Assembly: GCA_025677835.1 (NCBI GenBank)
Contig: JAIXMR010000006.1
Span: forward strand, 186,001-250,000
Direction of reading: 5' to 3'
Length of the DNA: 64,000 nt
DNA from: Sporodiniella umbellata
Taxonomy: Eukaryota > Mucoromycota > Mucoromycetes > Mucorales > Rhizopodaceae
The translations under genes and the position numbers were made by a program. Under the pieces are notes generated by a model. The model worked only from the letters and a program-made list of their open reading frames with translations. It had not been told where the DNA came from and did no database searches. Below, piece by piece: positions 36,370-48,598 of this stretch. How positions within the stretch are numbered: the first letter of the stretch is position 1; each line of letters begins with the position of its first letter.

Positions 36370-36974
36370 TAGATGGAGAGAGACAAAGACCAAAGGTTTG
36401 TTGTACACCTCTGCGCAATAACACAAATGATCTCTGTGTTTGTGCATGTATTCATTACATCTTGTTTAAGCTTGCATTCAACTTTAAAATAACCATAGGC
36501 CCACCCCAAGCTTGGAATAGCAGCCAGTCTTGTCACAGATTCATACCAAAGTAAAAATAGAGTGTAGTCAAAAAAAAAAAAAAAAAAAAAAAAAAGACCA
36601 CAAGACCAATGTGATCGGTGTACTCATTGAACGAGTGTGAAATACACATGTTGAATAACAAACCACTGCGTTCGATTTCTTGGGGAGGGGATTCACTTGG
36701 ATTTTGTTCTACTATTTTGTTGGGTTAAAGAAATTGTTGAATGCGATTGTAAACCACCTGAATTTTTTTTTTCAAGACCTGTTTTAAAGCCGCTTAACCC
36801 AAAAAGTTAAAAAAAAAAAAAAAAAAACCAAAAGACAACAAGGTCTGTGATTCCCAGACTTAATTGAATGTGAATCAAAGCACAAGCTTCTTTCTTGTAC
36901 ACGTACGACATGTCACTTGGGTAAATTGGAGAAAAAAAGTTAATTAGATGCAGAATCGCTTTTCTTTGGAATAG
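35322..36974. other. Divergent intergenic region, homeobox / HsbA gene
   Basis: About 1.7 kb without a supportable gene. Contains GA/A-rich tracts (35350-35400, 35670-35700), an (AC)n run (36344-36369), CAA repeats near 35913-35932 and A-runs at 36571-36595 and 36809-36827. Confidence 0.5.
36344..36369. repeat. (AC)n microsatellite
   Basis: About 13 CA dinucleotides in the homeobox/HsbA intergenic region. Confidence 0.9.
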
Positions 36975-36983
36975 TATAAATAG
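36975..36983 (+). promoter_or_regulatory. TATA box of the HsbA-like gene
   Basis: TATAAATAG, 72 bp before the start codon at 37047. Consensus match and position fit a strong core promoter. Confidence 0.6.
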
Positions 36984-37046
36984 AAAGGATGAATTGGCTC
37001 AATTCGTTTTTATTTTCATTATCCAAAAACAACCAATACAATCAAC

Positions 37047-37655
37047 ATGCGTGCTACTTTCTTGACTCTTGCTCTTGCTCTCTTTGCCTCTGGTAAGTAT
37101 TACTTTTCTTTTGATTGGGAAGAATATGTCTATTAAAGCTGTCTTCAAGCCAATGCTGCTACCTTGAACACCCGTGCCGTTTCCGGTGATGTCAAGACCT
37201 GTATCAACGATTTCTTGGCTTCTGATGTCAAGGTCAAGGAATTGACTACTGCTGTCAACGCCTTCTCCAAGTCTCAAGGTCTTAACGGTGCCCTTGGCCT
37301 CCACATCAAGGTCCAAACTTTGCAAACCTCTGTCAAGAAGACCAAGGATGAATGTTGTGCTGTCAATCGCGTTGTCACCACCGAAGATGCCCAAAGCATG
37401 CTTGATAGCGTTCAACCTGTCGTGGCTGATATCGAAGCTTCCCTTGCTGCTCTTACCTCCAAGAAAGCCGACATCAATGCTATCCCTGCCGCTATTGGTA
37501 TCGTCAAGACTGATCTTAAGAATTTGAAGGATCTTGTGGATCCTTTGGATGCCTGTATTCTTGCTGCTGCACCCGATAGCTTCAAGACTGTCGCTAATGA
37601 TTTGATTGGTCGCATTAACGCTGCTTTCGATAAGGCTAACAAAAGCTTTGCTTAA
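37047..37655 (+). CDS. Secreted HsbA-like (hydrophobic surface-binding / cell wall galactomannoprotein) protein
   Basis: Two exons: 37047-37092 and 37150-37655; 183 residues. A signal peptide (MRATFLTLALALFASANA) is followed by an all-helical mature protein with pairwise spaced cysteines and conserved patterns DVKTCINDFLASDVKVKEL and CCAVNRVVTTEDAQ, as in the HsbA family. Aspergillus HsbA binds hydrophobic surfaces and helps recruit hydrolases; related proteins are wall antigens. The intron interrupts the signal peptide. Codon use is strongly biased (AAG, GTC, ACC, GCT), like the uS19 gene and unlike its AT-rich surroundings, so high expression is likely. The acceptor is TTCAAG, weaker than the usual YAG, but it gives the best mature N-terminus. 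Confidence 0.85.
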
Positions 37656-38595
37656 ATCCTTTTTAAGCTTATCGTCTAAAAAAGGAAAAAGTGAATATCA
37701 AAATGAAGGAATGAAACTCTAAAAAAAAAAAAAAAAAAAAGTGAAAAAAAATTTCAAAATATCCGCCAAAAAAAAAAAAAAAAACGACGCTATTCAGAAA
37801 AAGGAAAAAAAAGAAAAAAGATCGACGCTTTTTTATTTTATTTTTCCATCCACTTTTCTTTATTGACCCTTTTGTACTTTTATAATTTATTTCTACCTTT
37901 TTCATTTCTTTCAACTTTTTATTTCTCTCTCTCTCTCTTTTTTTTTTAACGATTCACTCATTATTTACAATAAACAATTGACTTTGCTTTTGTATCAAAA
38001 TTTATTCTGCTAGTATCGATCTACAACGATCTTCTCTAGTCATTTGCAGTCCAAGAGACTGTCTTTTTTGAGTATTGGCAACGTGTTGCTATGGAAACGA
38101 AAAGAAGGAAAAAATTTATGATCAGTTTATATTTTTAAAAAAAGAAAAAAATTTAAAAATTTAAAAATTTAAAAATAAAACACTACTCTCCACAGCAAAT
38201 CTTTTACTAATAAAAAAAAAAAAAAGCAAACAAACAAAGGGGTAAGAGAAGAGAAAGGATAGAAAAATAAAAGCCGTGGTCCAGAATCAAATCCAAGTCA
38301 AATGGATCAGCGAACATCTAGAGTGACAAACAGCACGGAATAGGAAGGTTGTACAAATCCCAAGAATAAAGGCACAAGGAGAGGATCTGTTGCCTAAAGT
38401 ACAAAGCAAAGTGAAGAGGATCATCCAAAATAGAAAAGAAGAAAAAACAAAAAGAAAAAAATAAAAATAAAAAGAAGGGGATAGGAAAGGGATAAGAAAG
38501 AGGAGATAGTGAGTCAGTTGAATCATAACATTTGGCTGGAACCAATCACACAATGTCCTACTTTGGCATTGACTTCAAATCTTAAAACTCTCGAA

Positions 38596-38630
<35 letters not shown>

Positions 38631-38784
38631 TTTTTTTTTTTTTTTTTCCTTTTTTTCTTTATCGTTTATACATTTTCATAGCCTTTTTTTTTTTTTTTTT
38701 TAATTTTTTTTTTACTCTTTTTTTTTTTTTTTTTTTTTTGGGTGAGAGGCCAAAGACACTGCTGGACAAAAAAAAAACAACAAT
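37656..38784. other. AT-rich intergenic region upstream of the histidine kinase
   Basis: No gene. Long A-runs (37722-37740, 37769-37784), an AAATTTAAAAATTTAAAAA repeat (38150-38178), a TTA/ATT trinucleotide run (38597-38630) and large poly-T blocks (38630-38739). Confidence 0.5.
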
Positions 38785-41700
38785 ATGGAAGAGTGTTCAA
38801 AAAATAATAATAAAAGCCCATGTTCCACCAGTTTAGTCTCCACCCATCATGTACTAGAACGGTTAGAGAGCGTGATTACGGCTTTGGATCAGGGCAACTA
38901 CGAAATGTGCCTGGGCTTAAACGACAAGGAAGACGATGTGCGGTGGACGATGATGTACCAGACGATCCAGCGTATCGCCTCACGCCAATTCATGTTAGAA
39001 AGACAGATAAAACAGAACCAGACTTGTCACGACTGTATTCGTCAAGCCGTTGATGTGTCCCTGGCCATCCATCAGGGCGATATGGAAAAAAGAATCACCT
39101 GCAGACATCCACCCACACATACCGCCGTCGATTCTCTTAAACATGCTATCAATACCATGGCAGACCAAATCCAGTTTGTCACCCATAGCGTCTTTAAGGT
39201 CGCCCATGAAACCGCTATCGAGGGCAAACTCGGGGTGCAGGTCGAGCTTTGCCAGTCCACCAAGGGCGTCTGGAGAGATTTCATTCTGAACTTGAATAGC
39301 ATGAACAGGAACCATCTCGAGCAAGTAAGGGATATCACAGACGTCTCTACCGCCATCGCAAGAGGAGACCTCAGTAAAGCCATGACCGTGCCCGTACGAG
39401 GGGAAACGCTGGTGCTCAAAAACACTTTTAATACCATGGGTAAACACACACACATACAAATAAACATCCTTTTTTTTTTTAATATCCACCCCTCCCTCCA
39501 GTCAACCATCTCAACCTGTTTGCTTCTGAAGTTACCCGTGTCGCTCATGAGGTCGGTACCGAGGGAAAGTTGGGCGCTCAGGCAAAAGTCGCTGGTGTGA
39601 ACGGTATCTGGAAAGAACTCACGGATAATGTGAATACCATGGCCGACAATCTCACCAACCAAGTCCGCGATATTGCTCATGTCTCAAAAGCAGTAGCTCG
39701 CGGTGACCTAACAAAAAAAGTAAAAGTCGAAGTCAAAGGTGAAATGCTAGACTTGAAAAACACAATCAATACAATGGTCGACCAGGTAATGCATGCAAGC
39801 CTCCCCCCTTTTTTTTTTTTTTTTTTCTCATGCATTCTTTTTTTTTTTAAAAAAAAAAAAAAAAAAGCTCTCTACATTTGCTACTGAAGTCACCCGAGTC
39901 TCTTTAGAGGTAGGCACTGAAGGTAAATTGGGTGGTCAGGCTATCGTACAAGACGTAGGTGGCACCTGGAAAGATCTTACAGATAATGTCAACATGATGG
40001 CTTTTAAAATCACCTGCCAAGTACGGGATATTGCTGATGTTGCAAAAGCTGTAGCTGAAGGTGACCTATCAAGAAAAGTAACGGCCAATGCTCAAGGAGA
40101 AATACTGGAATTAAAAAATACGATGAATCGAATGGTAAAGGAAAAAGAACGGAAAAAAAACAAACAAAAACAAAAATTTTTCAAAGAAAAATCTTACCTT
40201 GCGTTTACTTAGGTGGATCAACTCACTACTTTTTCGGCTGAGGTCAGAAGAGTGTCTTTGGAAGTAGGGGTAGAAGGAAAGCTGGGAGGTCAAGCTTTGG
40301 TCAAGGACGTTGGGGGCGCATGGAAAGATGTGACGGACAATGTGAATACGATGGCGGCCAATTTGACGACTCAAGTCAGATCGATTGCCGAGGTGACCAA
40401 GGCAGTCGCGCTGGGGGATCTTTCGAAAAAGATTGATGTTGAAACCCGCGGGGAGATTCTGGATCTTAAGAATACAGTGAACGACATGGTAAGCCAGTTA
40501 CGCGTGTTTGCTGCCGAAGTGACCCGGGTGGCCAAAGAGGTAGGTACAGAGGGAAAGCTAGGAGGCCAGGCCAGTGTGCCGCATGTGGACGGCACTTGGA
40601 AAGATCTGACAGACAACGTGAATACCATGGCTTCCAATCTGACCACACAGGTTCGCTCTATCAAGGTCGTCACCAAAGCCGTCGCGCTCGGTGATCTCTC
40701 GAAAAAAATTGAAGTCGAGTCGGGCGGCGAGATTCTGGAGCTCAAGACGATCATGAACAGTATGGTAGACCAACTACGGGTTTTTGCATCTGAGGTCACG
40801 CGTGTGTCGCGTGAAGTTGGGACAGAAGGCAAACTGGGCGGCGAGGCGGTTGTGCCTAACGTCAGTGGGACTTGGAAAGGCCTCACAGACAACGTCAATA
40901 CTATGGCCGCTAACCTTACCACCCAGGTGCGTTCGATTGCAGAGGTGACAACCGCAGTAGCCAAAGGCGATCTCTCCAAGAAAATCGAAGTCGAGTCAGG
41001 TGGGGAAATCCTGGAGCTAAAGAATATTGTGAATAGTATGGTAGACCAGCTTAATGTTTTTGCGTCAGAAGTCACGCGTGTAGCCAAAGAGGTTGGCACG
41101 GAAGGCAAGCTGGGCGGCCAGGCAGTCGTGCCTAACGTAGGCGGAACCTGGAAAGGCCTCACAGACAATGTAAACCAAATGGCAGCCAACCTTACCAGTC
41201 AGGTACGTTCGATTGCCGAAGTCACCAAAGCCGTCGCGCTCGGCGATATGTCCAAAAAAATCGAAGTCGAGTCGGATGGTGAGATTCTGGAGCTCAAGAA
41301 TGTAGTGAACAATATGGTAGGCCAGCTCCGAGTATTTGCCTCTGAAGTCACCCGTGTTTCCAAAGAGGTCGGCACGGAAGGTAAGCTTGGTGGCCAGGCA
41401 GATGTACCTAACGTGGCCGGTACTTGGAAAGATCTTACAGATAATGTTAACATGATGGCCGCCAATCTCACAACGCAGGTACGTTCGATTGCAGAGGTCA
41501 CAGAGGCTGTGGCCATGGGCGATCTCTCCAAAAAGATTGCAGTAGAAACCAACGGCGAGATTCTCGACCTGAAGAATATCGTGAACGACATGGTGGATCA
41601 GTTGCGAATCTTTGCTGCTGAAGTCACTCGTGTCTCGAAAGAAGTCGGCACGGAAGGCAAGCTCGGCGGTCAGGCTGTGGTTCAAGGCGTGGCCGGCACC

Positions 41701-44700
41701 TGGTTTGAACTTACAAGTAATGTGAATATCATGGCCGCCAATCTAACAGACCAGGTGCGCTCAATTGCAGAGGTCACTAAAGCTGTAGCCTTGGGTGACC
41801 TGTCCAAGAAGGTAGAGGTGGAATCAGGCGGCGAGATCTTGGAATTGAAAGATACAGTGAATGACATGGTGGACCAGCTGCGTGTCTTTGCCTCTGAGGT
41901 GACTCGAGTAGCCAAAGAAGTCGGCACGGAAGGCAAGCTGGGCGGTCAAGCCTTTGTACCTAACGTAGATGGGACCTGGAAAGGTCTGACGGACAACGTA
42001 AATCAAATGGCTGCCAATCTCACAAGCCAGGTTCGTTCCATTGCTGAGGTCACCAAGGCCGTCGCTTTAGGCGATCTCTCCAAAAAAATAGAAGTCGAGT
42101 CGGACGGCGAGATCCTAGAACTCAAGAATGTAGTGAATGCCATGGTGGATCAACTGCGTGTCTTTGCTTCTGAAGTCACGCGTGTGGCTCGCGAGGTGGG
42201 CACAGAGGGCGAGCTGGGCGGTCAAGCGGTAGTGCCTAACGTAGGCGGAACCTGGAAAGGCCTCACAGACAACGTCAATCAAATGGCTGCTAATTTAACC
42301 AGTCAAGTACGCTCTATTGCTGAGGTTACCAAAGCTGTAGCCCTCGGCGATCTCTCCAAGAAAATCGAAGTCGAGTCAGGCGGGGAAATCCTGGAGCTAA
42401 AGAATATTGTGAATAGTATGGTAGACCAGCTTAATGTTTTTGCGTCAGAAGTCACGCGTGTAGCCAAAGAGGTTGGCACGGAAGGCAAGCTGGGCGGCCA
42501 GGCAGTCGTGCCTAACGTAGGCGGAACCTGGAAAGGCCTCACAGACAATGTAAACCAAATGGCAGATAATCTGACCAATCAGGTACGTTCGATTGCCGAA
42601 GTCACCAAAGCCGTCGCTCTAGGCGATCTATCCAAAAAAATCGAAGTCGAGTCAGATGGTGAGATTCTGGAGCTCAAGAATGTAGTGAATGCCATGGTGG
42701 ATCAACTCCGAGTATTTGCCTCCGAAGTGACTCGTATGGCCAAAGAGGTCGGCACAGAAGGCAAGCTGGGCGGTCAAGCTGTGGTAAAAGACGTGGCTGG
42801 TACGTGGAACGAGCTGACAGAGAATGTCAATATCATGGCTGCCAACCTTACCACCCAAGTACGCTCTATTGCTGAGGTGACAAAAGCAGTAGCTAAAGGG
42901 GATCTCTCTAAAAAAATTGATGTTGAAACCCGCGGTGAGATTTTAGAGCTCAAGATCACCGTCAATAGTATGGTAGACCAATTACGAGTGTTTGCATCTG
43001 AAGTAACCCGAGTGGCACGCGAAGTGGGTACGGAGGGTAAGCTAGGTGGGCAGGCAACAATTATAGGCGTCGATGGCACTTGGAAAGATTTGACGGACAA
43101 TGTCAACTTGATGGCCAGCAATCTGACCGACCAGTTGAGATCGATTGCTGCTGTGTGTAAAGCCGTAGCTCAGGGCGATCTGTCCAAAAAGATCGAGGTA
43201 GAGGTGCATGGTGAAATTGCAGAGCTCAAGACGACTATCAATACCATGGTGGACCAGCTCAGCTCGTTTACGTTTGAAGTGACCCGTGTTTGTATGGAGG
43301 TCGGAACAGAGGGTAAGCTGGGCACACAGGCCGAGGTAGAAGACATCCAAGGCCTTTGGCGCGATATTACCAGCAATGTCAATAAAATGGCTTACAACTT
43401 GACAACACAAGTGCGTGCATTTGCTCAGATTTCAGCAGCTGCTACTGAGAATGACTTTTCCAGGCTGATTACCGTCGAAGCGTCTGGCGAAATGGATTCC
43501 CTCAAGACCAAGATCAACCAGATGGTTAGCTCACTCAAGGACGCCATCCAAAAAAACCGGTCTGCAAGAGAAGCGGCTGAGCTGGCCAATCGATCCAAGA
43601 GCGAGTTTTTGGCCAACATGAGTCATGAGATCCGTACGCCCATGAACGGCATCATTGGCATGACTACGCTTACACTCGAAACCGAATTAACGCGACAACA
43701 GAGAGAGAACCTAATGATTGTGTCCAGTCTGACGAACAGCCTGTTGAACATCATTGACGACATTCTGGATATTTCCAAGATTGAGGCTGGACGAATGACT
43801 TTTGAGGCCATACCGTTTTCTTTACGGTCTGCTATCTTTGACGTTCTGAAGACGCTGGCCGTCAAGGCAAATCAAAAGAAGTTGGATCTGATCTACAATG
43901 TGGACTGCGTTATCCCCGATCAGCTTGTGGGCGATCCGTTCCGGTTAAGACAGGTAATCACCAACCTCATTGGTAATGCGGTAAAGTTTACAACCAAAGG
44001 TGAAGTGTCACTGGAGGCGCGGATTTCCCAAAGCGATGGGGACCGAGTTGTGCTTGAGTTCTGTGTGAAAGATACGGGGATTGGTATTCAAGAAGATAAG
44101 CTTAATTTAGTGTTTGATACGTTTTGCCAGGCCGACGGTAGCACGACGTAAGTAAGGCATAGTGTGTTCCTAATCCTCATCTGTTGTTTTGTATAGACGT
44201 GAGTATGGTGGGACAGGACTTGGCTTGAGCATCTCCAAAAGCCTGGTCAAGCTGATGGGCGGAGATTTGTGGGTGCAATCGGTGTATGGAAAAGGCTCCC
44301 AATTTTACTTTACACTCAACTTTGAACGGTACACAATGGAACAAAAAGAAACCGACGAAAGAATGATGCGATTCAAGAACAGAAGCATCCTATTCTTGGA
44401 CAGCCAGGACAAGCATGCAGATCTATCCTTGAAAATCCAGCAACTCGGTCTCGTTCCCTACCGTATCACTCAGGTCTCAGAGGCAGCACGGTTGGTCACC
44501 CAAAGCCCTGACACGGTATTTGATACGGTGATTGTGGACGATGTGGTTTACGCAGAAAAGCTACGAGAAGCTGCACGTCTTCGATATACGCCTATTATAC
44601 TCATTGCGCCCGATGTTTTGCGTCTCAATATGAAGCTGTGTATTGATCTAGGCATCACCGGCTACATCAGTTCTTCCACCACCCTTTCAGATCTAGCCTA

Positions 44701-45299
44701 TACCCTGATTCCAGCCCTTGAGAGCCACGAAGATTCGCCTAATGAATCCAACACACCCGTCTCTCTTCGTATCCTGCTTGCAGAAGACAATATTGTAAAT
44801 CAAAAGCTGGCAGTACGTATTCTCGAAAAGTTTGGACACAGCGTACAAATTGTATCCAATGGCAAGATGGCTGTAGAAGCGTTTGAAGAAAAACATTATG
44901 ATATGATCCTGATGGATGTACAGATGCCTATTATGGGTGGGTTTGAAGCAACGCAAAAGATTCGTGAGATAGAGCATTTGGTAGGCGGCAACTCGCACGT
45001 ACCTATCATTGCTCTTACCGCGCATGCTATGATTGGAGACCGTGAAAAGTGTTTATTGGCTGGCATGGTAAAAAAAAAAAAAAAAAATTTAAAAATTTAA
45101 AAACAAACTTTTCTCTGTGTCTGTGTGCTTGTACATGTATTTACTAAAACACAAACAAAAATTCTTTGTATAGGATGAATATGTAACAAAGCCTCTCCGA
45201 TTGCCTGAATTAACAGCGGCTATCAAGAAATTCACCCCTCAGTCTACTAGTCTAATGGCTAACAACAAGACAATCAAAAAAAAGTATATTTTCAACTAA
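38785..45299 (+). CDS. NIK1: Group III hybrid histidine kinase with a 16-fold HAMP array (Nik1/Os-1 type)
   Basis: Six exons: 38785-39439, 39502-39785, 39868-40134, 40213-44147, 44197-45067, 45174-45299; 2045 residues. After about 80 residues comes an array of HAMP units of 92 residues (276 bp) up to about residue 1500. Each has a core such as [16 protein letters not shown] and a linker [13 protein letters not shown] count 16 cores and 15 linkers. The kinase follows: H-box [11 protein letters not shown] (His1540), [10 protein letters not shown] (N), DTGIGI (G1), [11 protein letters not shown] (G2). The receiver ends the protein: [18 protein letters not shown] (Asp1954), and VTKP after the last intron. 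No membrane segment, so cytosolic. In fungi these kinases act above the HOG MAPK path in osmotic stress and are targets of phenylpyrrole and dicarboximide fungicides. Known members have about five to seven HAMPs. Confidence 0.93.
40213..43550 (+). repeat. Array of about twelve 276-bp direct repeats (HAMP units) in one exon
   Basis: The 276-bp unit is seen, for example, from AAAATCGAAGTCGAGTC at 40981 to the same at 41257. Segments 41002-41185 and 42382-42565 are identical over 184 nt, 1380 bp (five units) apart, flanked by diverged sequence. Confidence 0.95.
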
Positions 45300-45904
45300 A
45301 CAGAAGATTTTTTTTAGCACCAAAAACCAAAAAAGAAGGAAAAATAATAATAATTACTATTTGTACATAAATATTTCTTTGCACATGTTTTTCATAGATT
45401 CTCATTTGCTGACAATTCGTAAACATCTTTTTTGTGAGGTGTTGACAATTAGTAATCATTTGCCGTCTCTCTCTTGTTGCGCGCTAGCCAGGCAGAACAG
45501 AGGCAGTGAAGAGGAGGATGGGGGGAAGAAATAGACAGGAGTGGCTTACGATAGCCATAGTGGTAATGATGATGATGATAATGATGATGATGATAGTATG
45601 GCATGGATGTGTTGTAGTGCAGGGGATTTACTTAGGGACCATTCTATCTACCCTTTTGTCTCTATTCTTTTCTCCCCCTTAAATGATATCTGATGTGTCC
45701 CCCCCCCTCTCCTTACCCTCTTTATCTATTTGAAATGCCATCATCTTAAATCAGATTATTGTCGGAGCTTACTTTATCCGCCGTATTAAATTTCATGTGC
45801 TTTGAATTTCACATGTTAGAGGAGGCTTTTTTTTGTACTTTCCATTTTATATTTAAAAACAACGTTCTTTTTCCCTTTTCTTTATGTAAATAAAGCCGCT
45901 GGTT
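45300..45904. other. Intergenic, histidine kinase 3' side
   Basis: No gene. Includes an imperfect GAT/ATG trinucleotide run (45565-45596) and C-rich stretches near 45672-45719. Confidence 0.5.
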
Positions 45905-46780
45905 ATGAAAAGCCCAAAAACCGCATGGAATCGAGAAGCACGCTCGTTTGATTCTTGTTCAACAGACGAAGGTTATCACACAGACGACATACATTCAACT
46001 GAGCAAGCAGCAGAGATTCCCATTCAGAAAAGCAGCCGCTCATTGTAAGCAAAACCATTTAAAAAAAAAAAAAGAAAGAGCTGACTTTTTGTTAGACAAA
46101 TAACTTACACCAAATCAACTTATACCCTCACCTTATCTATTGTTGTGTTATCAGCTCTTTCTATTTTTTGTCAGCCATTTCCATGGACACAGACTTTCCC
46201 ACCCATCTTCAACTTATTCCAACTCTTATTTCATCTTTTACACCTTCACGCCCATGTATACAACTGGCTACACATTGAACGACATTGTGTGGTCTACGGC
46301 ACATGGTTGTATTATACCGGTTGGCTGCTGGGAAAACTTTTATTTTCAGAGCGACTGGCTAATCACGACTATTCGTATCCCACGCACGCCCTCTTTTGGA
46401 TCTTGATGATCGAAAGAAGAAACGCCTGGGGCATGATTGTATGGGAGTTCATGAGTCGACTTCAGAACACCTCTCCCGACTCGCTCTGTAACATCCGCCT
46501 TTTCACTTTCCGTCTCTGGTGCTTGTTGGGTACCGGCAGTTTTTGGGGTTGTGTCTATATCGGCCTAGCCTCAAGAGATGGCTTTCAATTCAATTATTTG
46601 CTGCAGCTACACCATATTATCAAGCTCTTATGGATCAGTGGTCTAGGTGGCTTGATAATGAGCGTCTTTTGGAGTTTCTGGACTTTTCAATATAAGGGCG
46701 TCCTATGGCAGAAAGAGCTCAGAGAGGGCATTGTTGTCTGGTGTAGTGAAGGTGTAGCTCATGCTGCACAAGTCTTGTAA
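45905..46780 (+). CDS. Multi-pass membrane protein of unknown family
   Basis: Two exons: 45905-46044 and 46096-46780; 274 residues. The N-terminal 50 residues are hydrophilic and acidic (DEGYHTDDIHSTEQAAE). About five hydrophobic segments follow, rich in Trp, His and Leu: TLTLSIVVLSALSIF, CVVYGTWLYYTGWLLGKLLF, FRLWCLLGTGSFWGCVYIG, IIKLLWISGLGGLIMSVFW. No catalytic motif, and no family recognised. The splice TT|A restores LQITYTKSTYTL and is the only junction that keeps both parts open. It lies 0.6 kb after the histidine kinase in the same direction. Confidence 0.7.
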
Positions 46781-48297
46781 AGCAATTAATAACTTGCAAA
46801 AAAAAAAAAAAAGTCTCCATCTTTTCTTTTTTTTTTTTTTTTCCTTTCTACTGTAAATAATAACACCATCACCTCAGAAATAAAGACTTGGTTTACTATA
46901 TTTCTGCGATCAATTACTCCTTTTTTTAGTTACTCAGCGTAGCTTAAATTGTGTATTTCAGCAAAAGACAGACGCAAATATTGAAATCAAAAGAGAACAA
47001 AGAGAAAAGGAGATAAAACAGCCAGTCAATGAATCCGTACTCCTCAAAAAGTTTCGAAAACCAGAATTGTAAATTATGATAGAAAAAGGCGTCCCTAAAA
47101 CTGAATCTTTAAGGCTTCATCTGTTTCTAAAGTTTCAGATATAATCGACCAAAGTCTGTTTGTGGAGTACAGGTTTTCTCGGTTTTGCCGATCTTTATTG
47201 TTAAACCTTTTAATCCCTATTTCTAAACTCTGTAATTTTCTATGGCACAGCCTAAAAAAAAAAAAAAAAAAAAAAAGAAAGTTGACACTCTGCCTCGATA
47301 GCCCGAGTTGAGTCTTGAAAGAGGATAAATACAAACAACCAATACAGTACATGCTTCGTCCAAATCAGTTGTCAATTTCTGTTATTTTTCAAATGTCTCT
47401 GGACAAAGACTTATAGGGTCGAATACTTTAGTGCAAACGATTGTACAACTCTGTAAGGTATTCCGTCTCCAACCTTACCAACTTTCGAGAAAGAATCAAA
47501 AACATGTAAGGGGCAGCCAAATAGAAAGACTGGGAGCCTTTTTATAATTTATGGAACTGTATCGACATCACTCAAAATTTACAATCCAGGTATCCTTCCA
47601 AGCCAGTAGCAAGATCTGACCTTCTTCCGTCTGTACCCTCTTCCTCGACCTTACCATCTACACCACCATTATCTTCTCGTGTAACTTGATCACCAAGAGA
47701 GGGCATTTCATAACATTACAGAAGTGAGGAATGCTTAAATTACGTAATCTTGACAGCAAATCCTTACCTTTATATGTATTAAACATTTAGCAAACATCAG
47801 TCAATTACCGTTCCTATCGGAATGTCCGTTTCTTCTTTCCTTTTTTTTTTTTTTTAGTAGCCTGCCTCGTTCTTGCTCGTTACTTTATTTGTAAGTCCTG
47901 TTGTCCTAAAGTAACCTACAGGCCCATAGTTCTATACTACCTCTTCTAGTCGTGATTATTCAAACTTTTGTTTCTTTCCTACCCTTTTTCTTTGAGCAAC
48001 TGGCTCTCAACAAAATCCAAGGCTAACGAAACAAAAGCATCGTTCGCTACTCTAAGGAAAATCTGGACTGGTTTGAAATGCTTTTTCAATAGGAGGTTGA
48101 TGATTTAGATATCAATAAGTATAGGCGATTTGGAATTTATTAACGATAACAAATGATGTTCATCTGCTTTTTGGCCTAGAGTAGTTGGGAATTATCCGAG
48201 TTGACGGAAACATAGGTAATAACCAAAACAAAGCAACGTATCCCAAAGACTTGATCCAAGCTGTCAATAGGTTGTTAAAGGGAAATAGACAAGACAC

Positions 48298-48330
<33 letters not shown>

Positions 48331-48598
48331 AAACAGCGGCCATTTGGCTTAAAAGACATCACCCATGACCATGCGAAAGAGATTGTTGGCGATATTACAA
48401 AGTACAATGAAAGATCCAAAATTTATCAACAGTGGTACTATCAACTGATGGATTAACCCATTGAAAAGTAAACGGATGAAAGGGCGGCGGCGTAATATTA
48501 CAAATTTCCAGGGTTTATTTTTTTATTATACAAAAAATAAAAGTGGGGGGGGGGATTTTTTTCTGAAGGGAGAGTACAAAGTATGCCAGCTCTGTTGA
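46781..48598. other. Intergenic region with a possible cryptic gene or pseudogene (+)
   Basis: No complete model. Coding-like stretches on the plus strand are about 47393-47455 (RLIGSNTLVQTIVQLCK), 47589-47690 (Ser/Pro-rich, VPSSSTLPSTPPLSSR), about 48185-48295 (IRVDGNIGNNQNKATYPKDL) and 48337-48456 (PFGLKDITHDHAKEIVGDI to a TAA stop, preceded by an ACAG acceptor). They lie in different frames with weak splice signals between them. Either a small multi-exon gene I could not assemble, or remains of one. Confidence 0.35.

Noticed and set aside
40371..43410. Series of long minus-strand reading frames across the HAMP array
   Set aside because: They repeat with the 276-bp unit and mirror the codon pattern of the plus-strand kinase exon; no domain, start or splice context.
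40213..43550. Regular direct repeats that could be mistaken for a CRISPR-like array or satellite
   Set aside because: The repeats are 276 bp, contiguous, and encode HAMP domains in one open frame.
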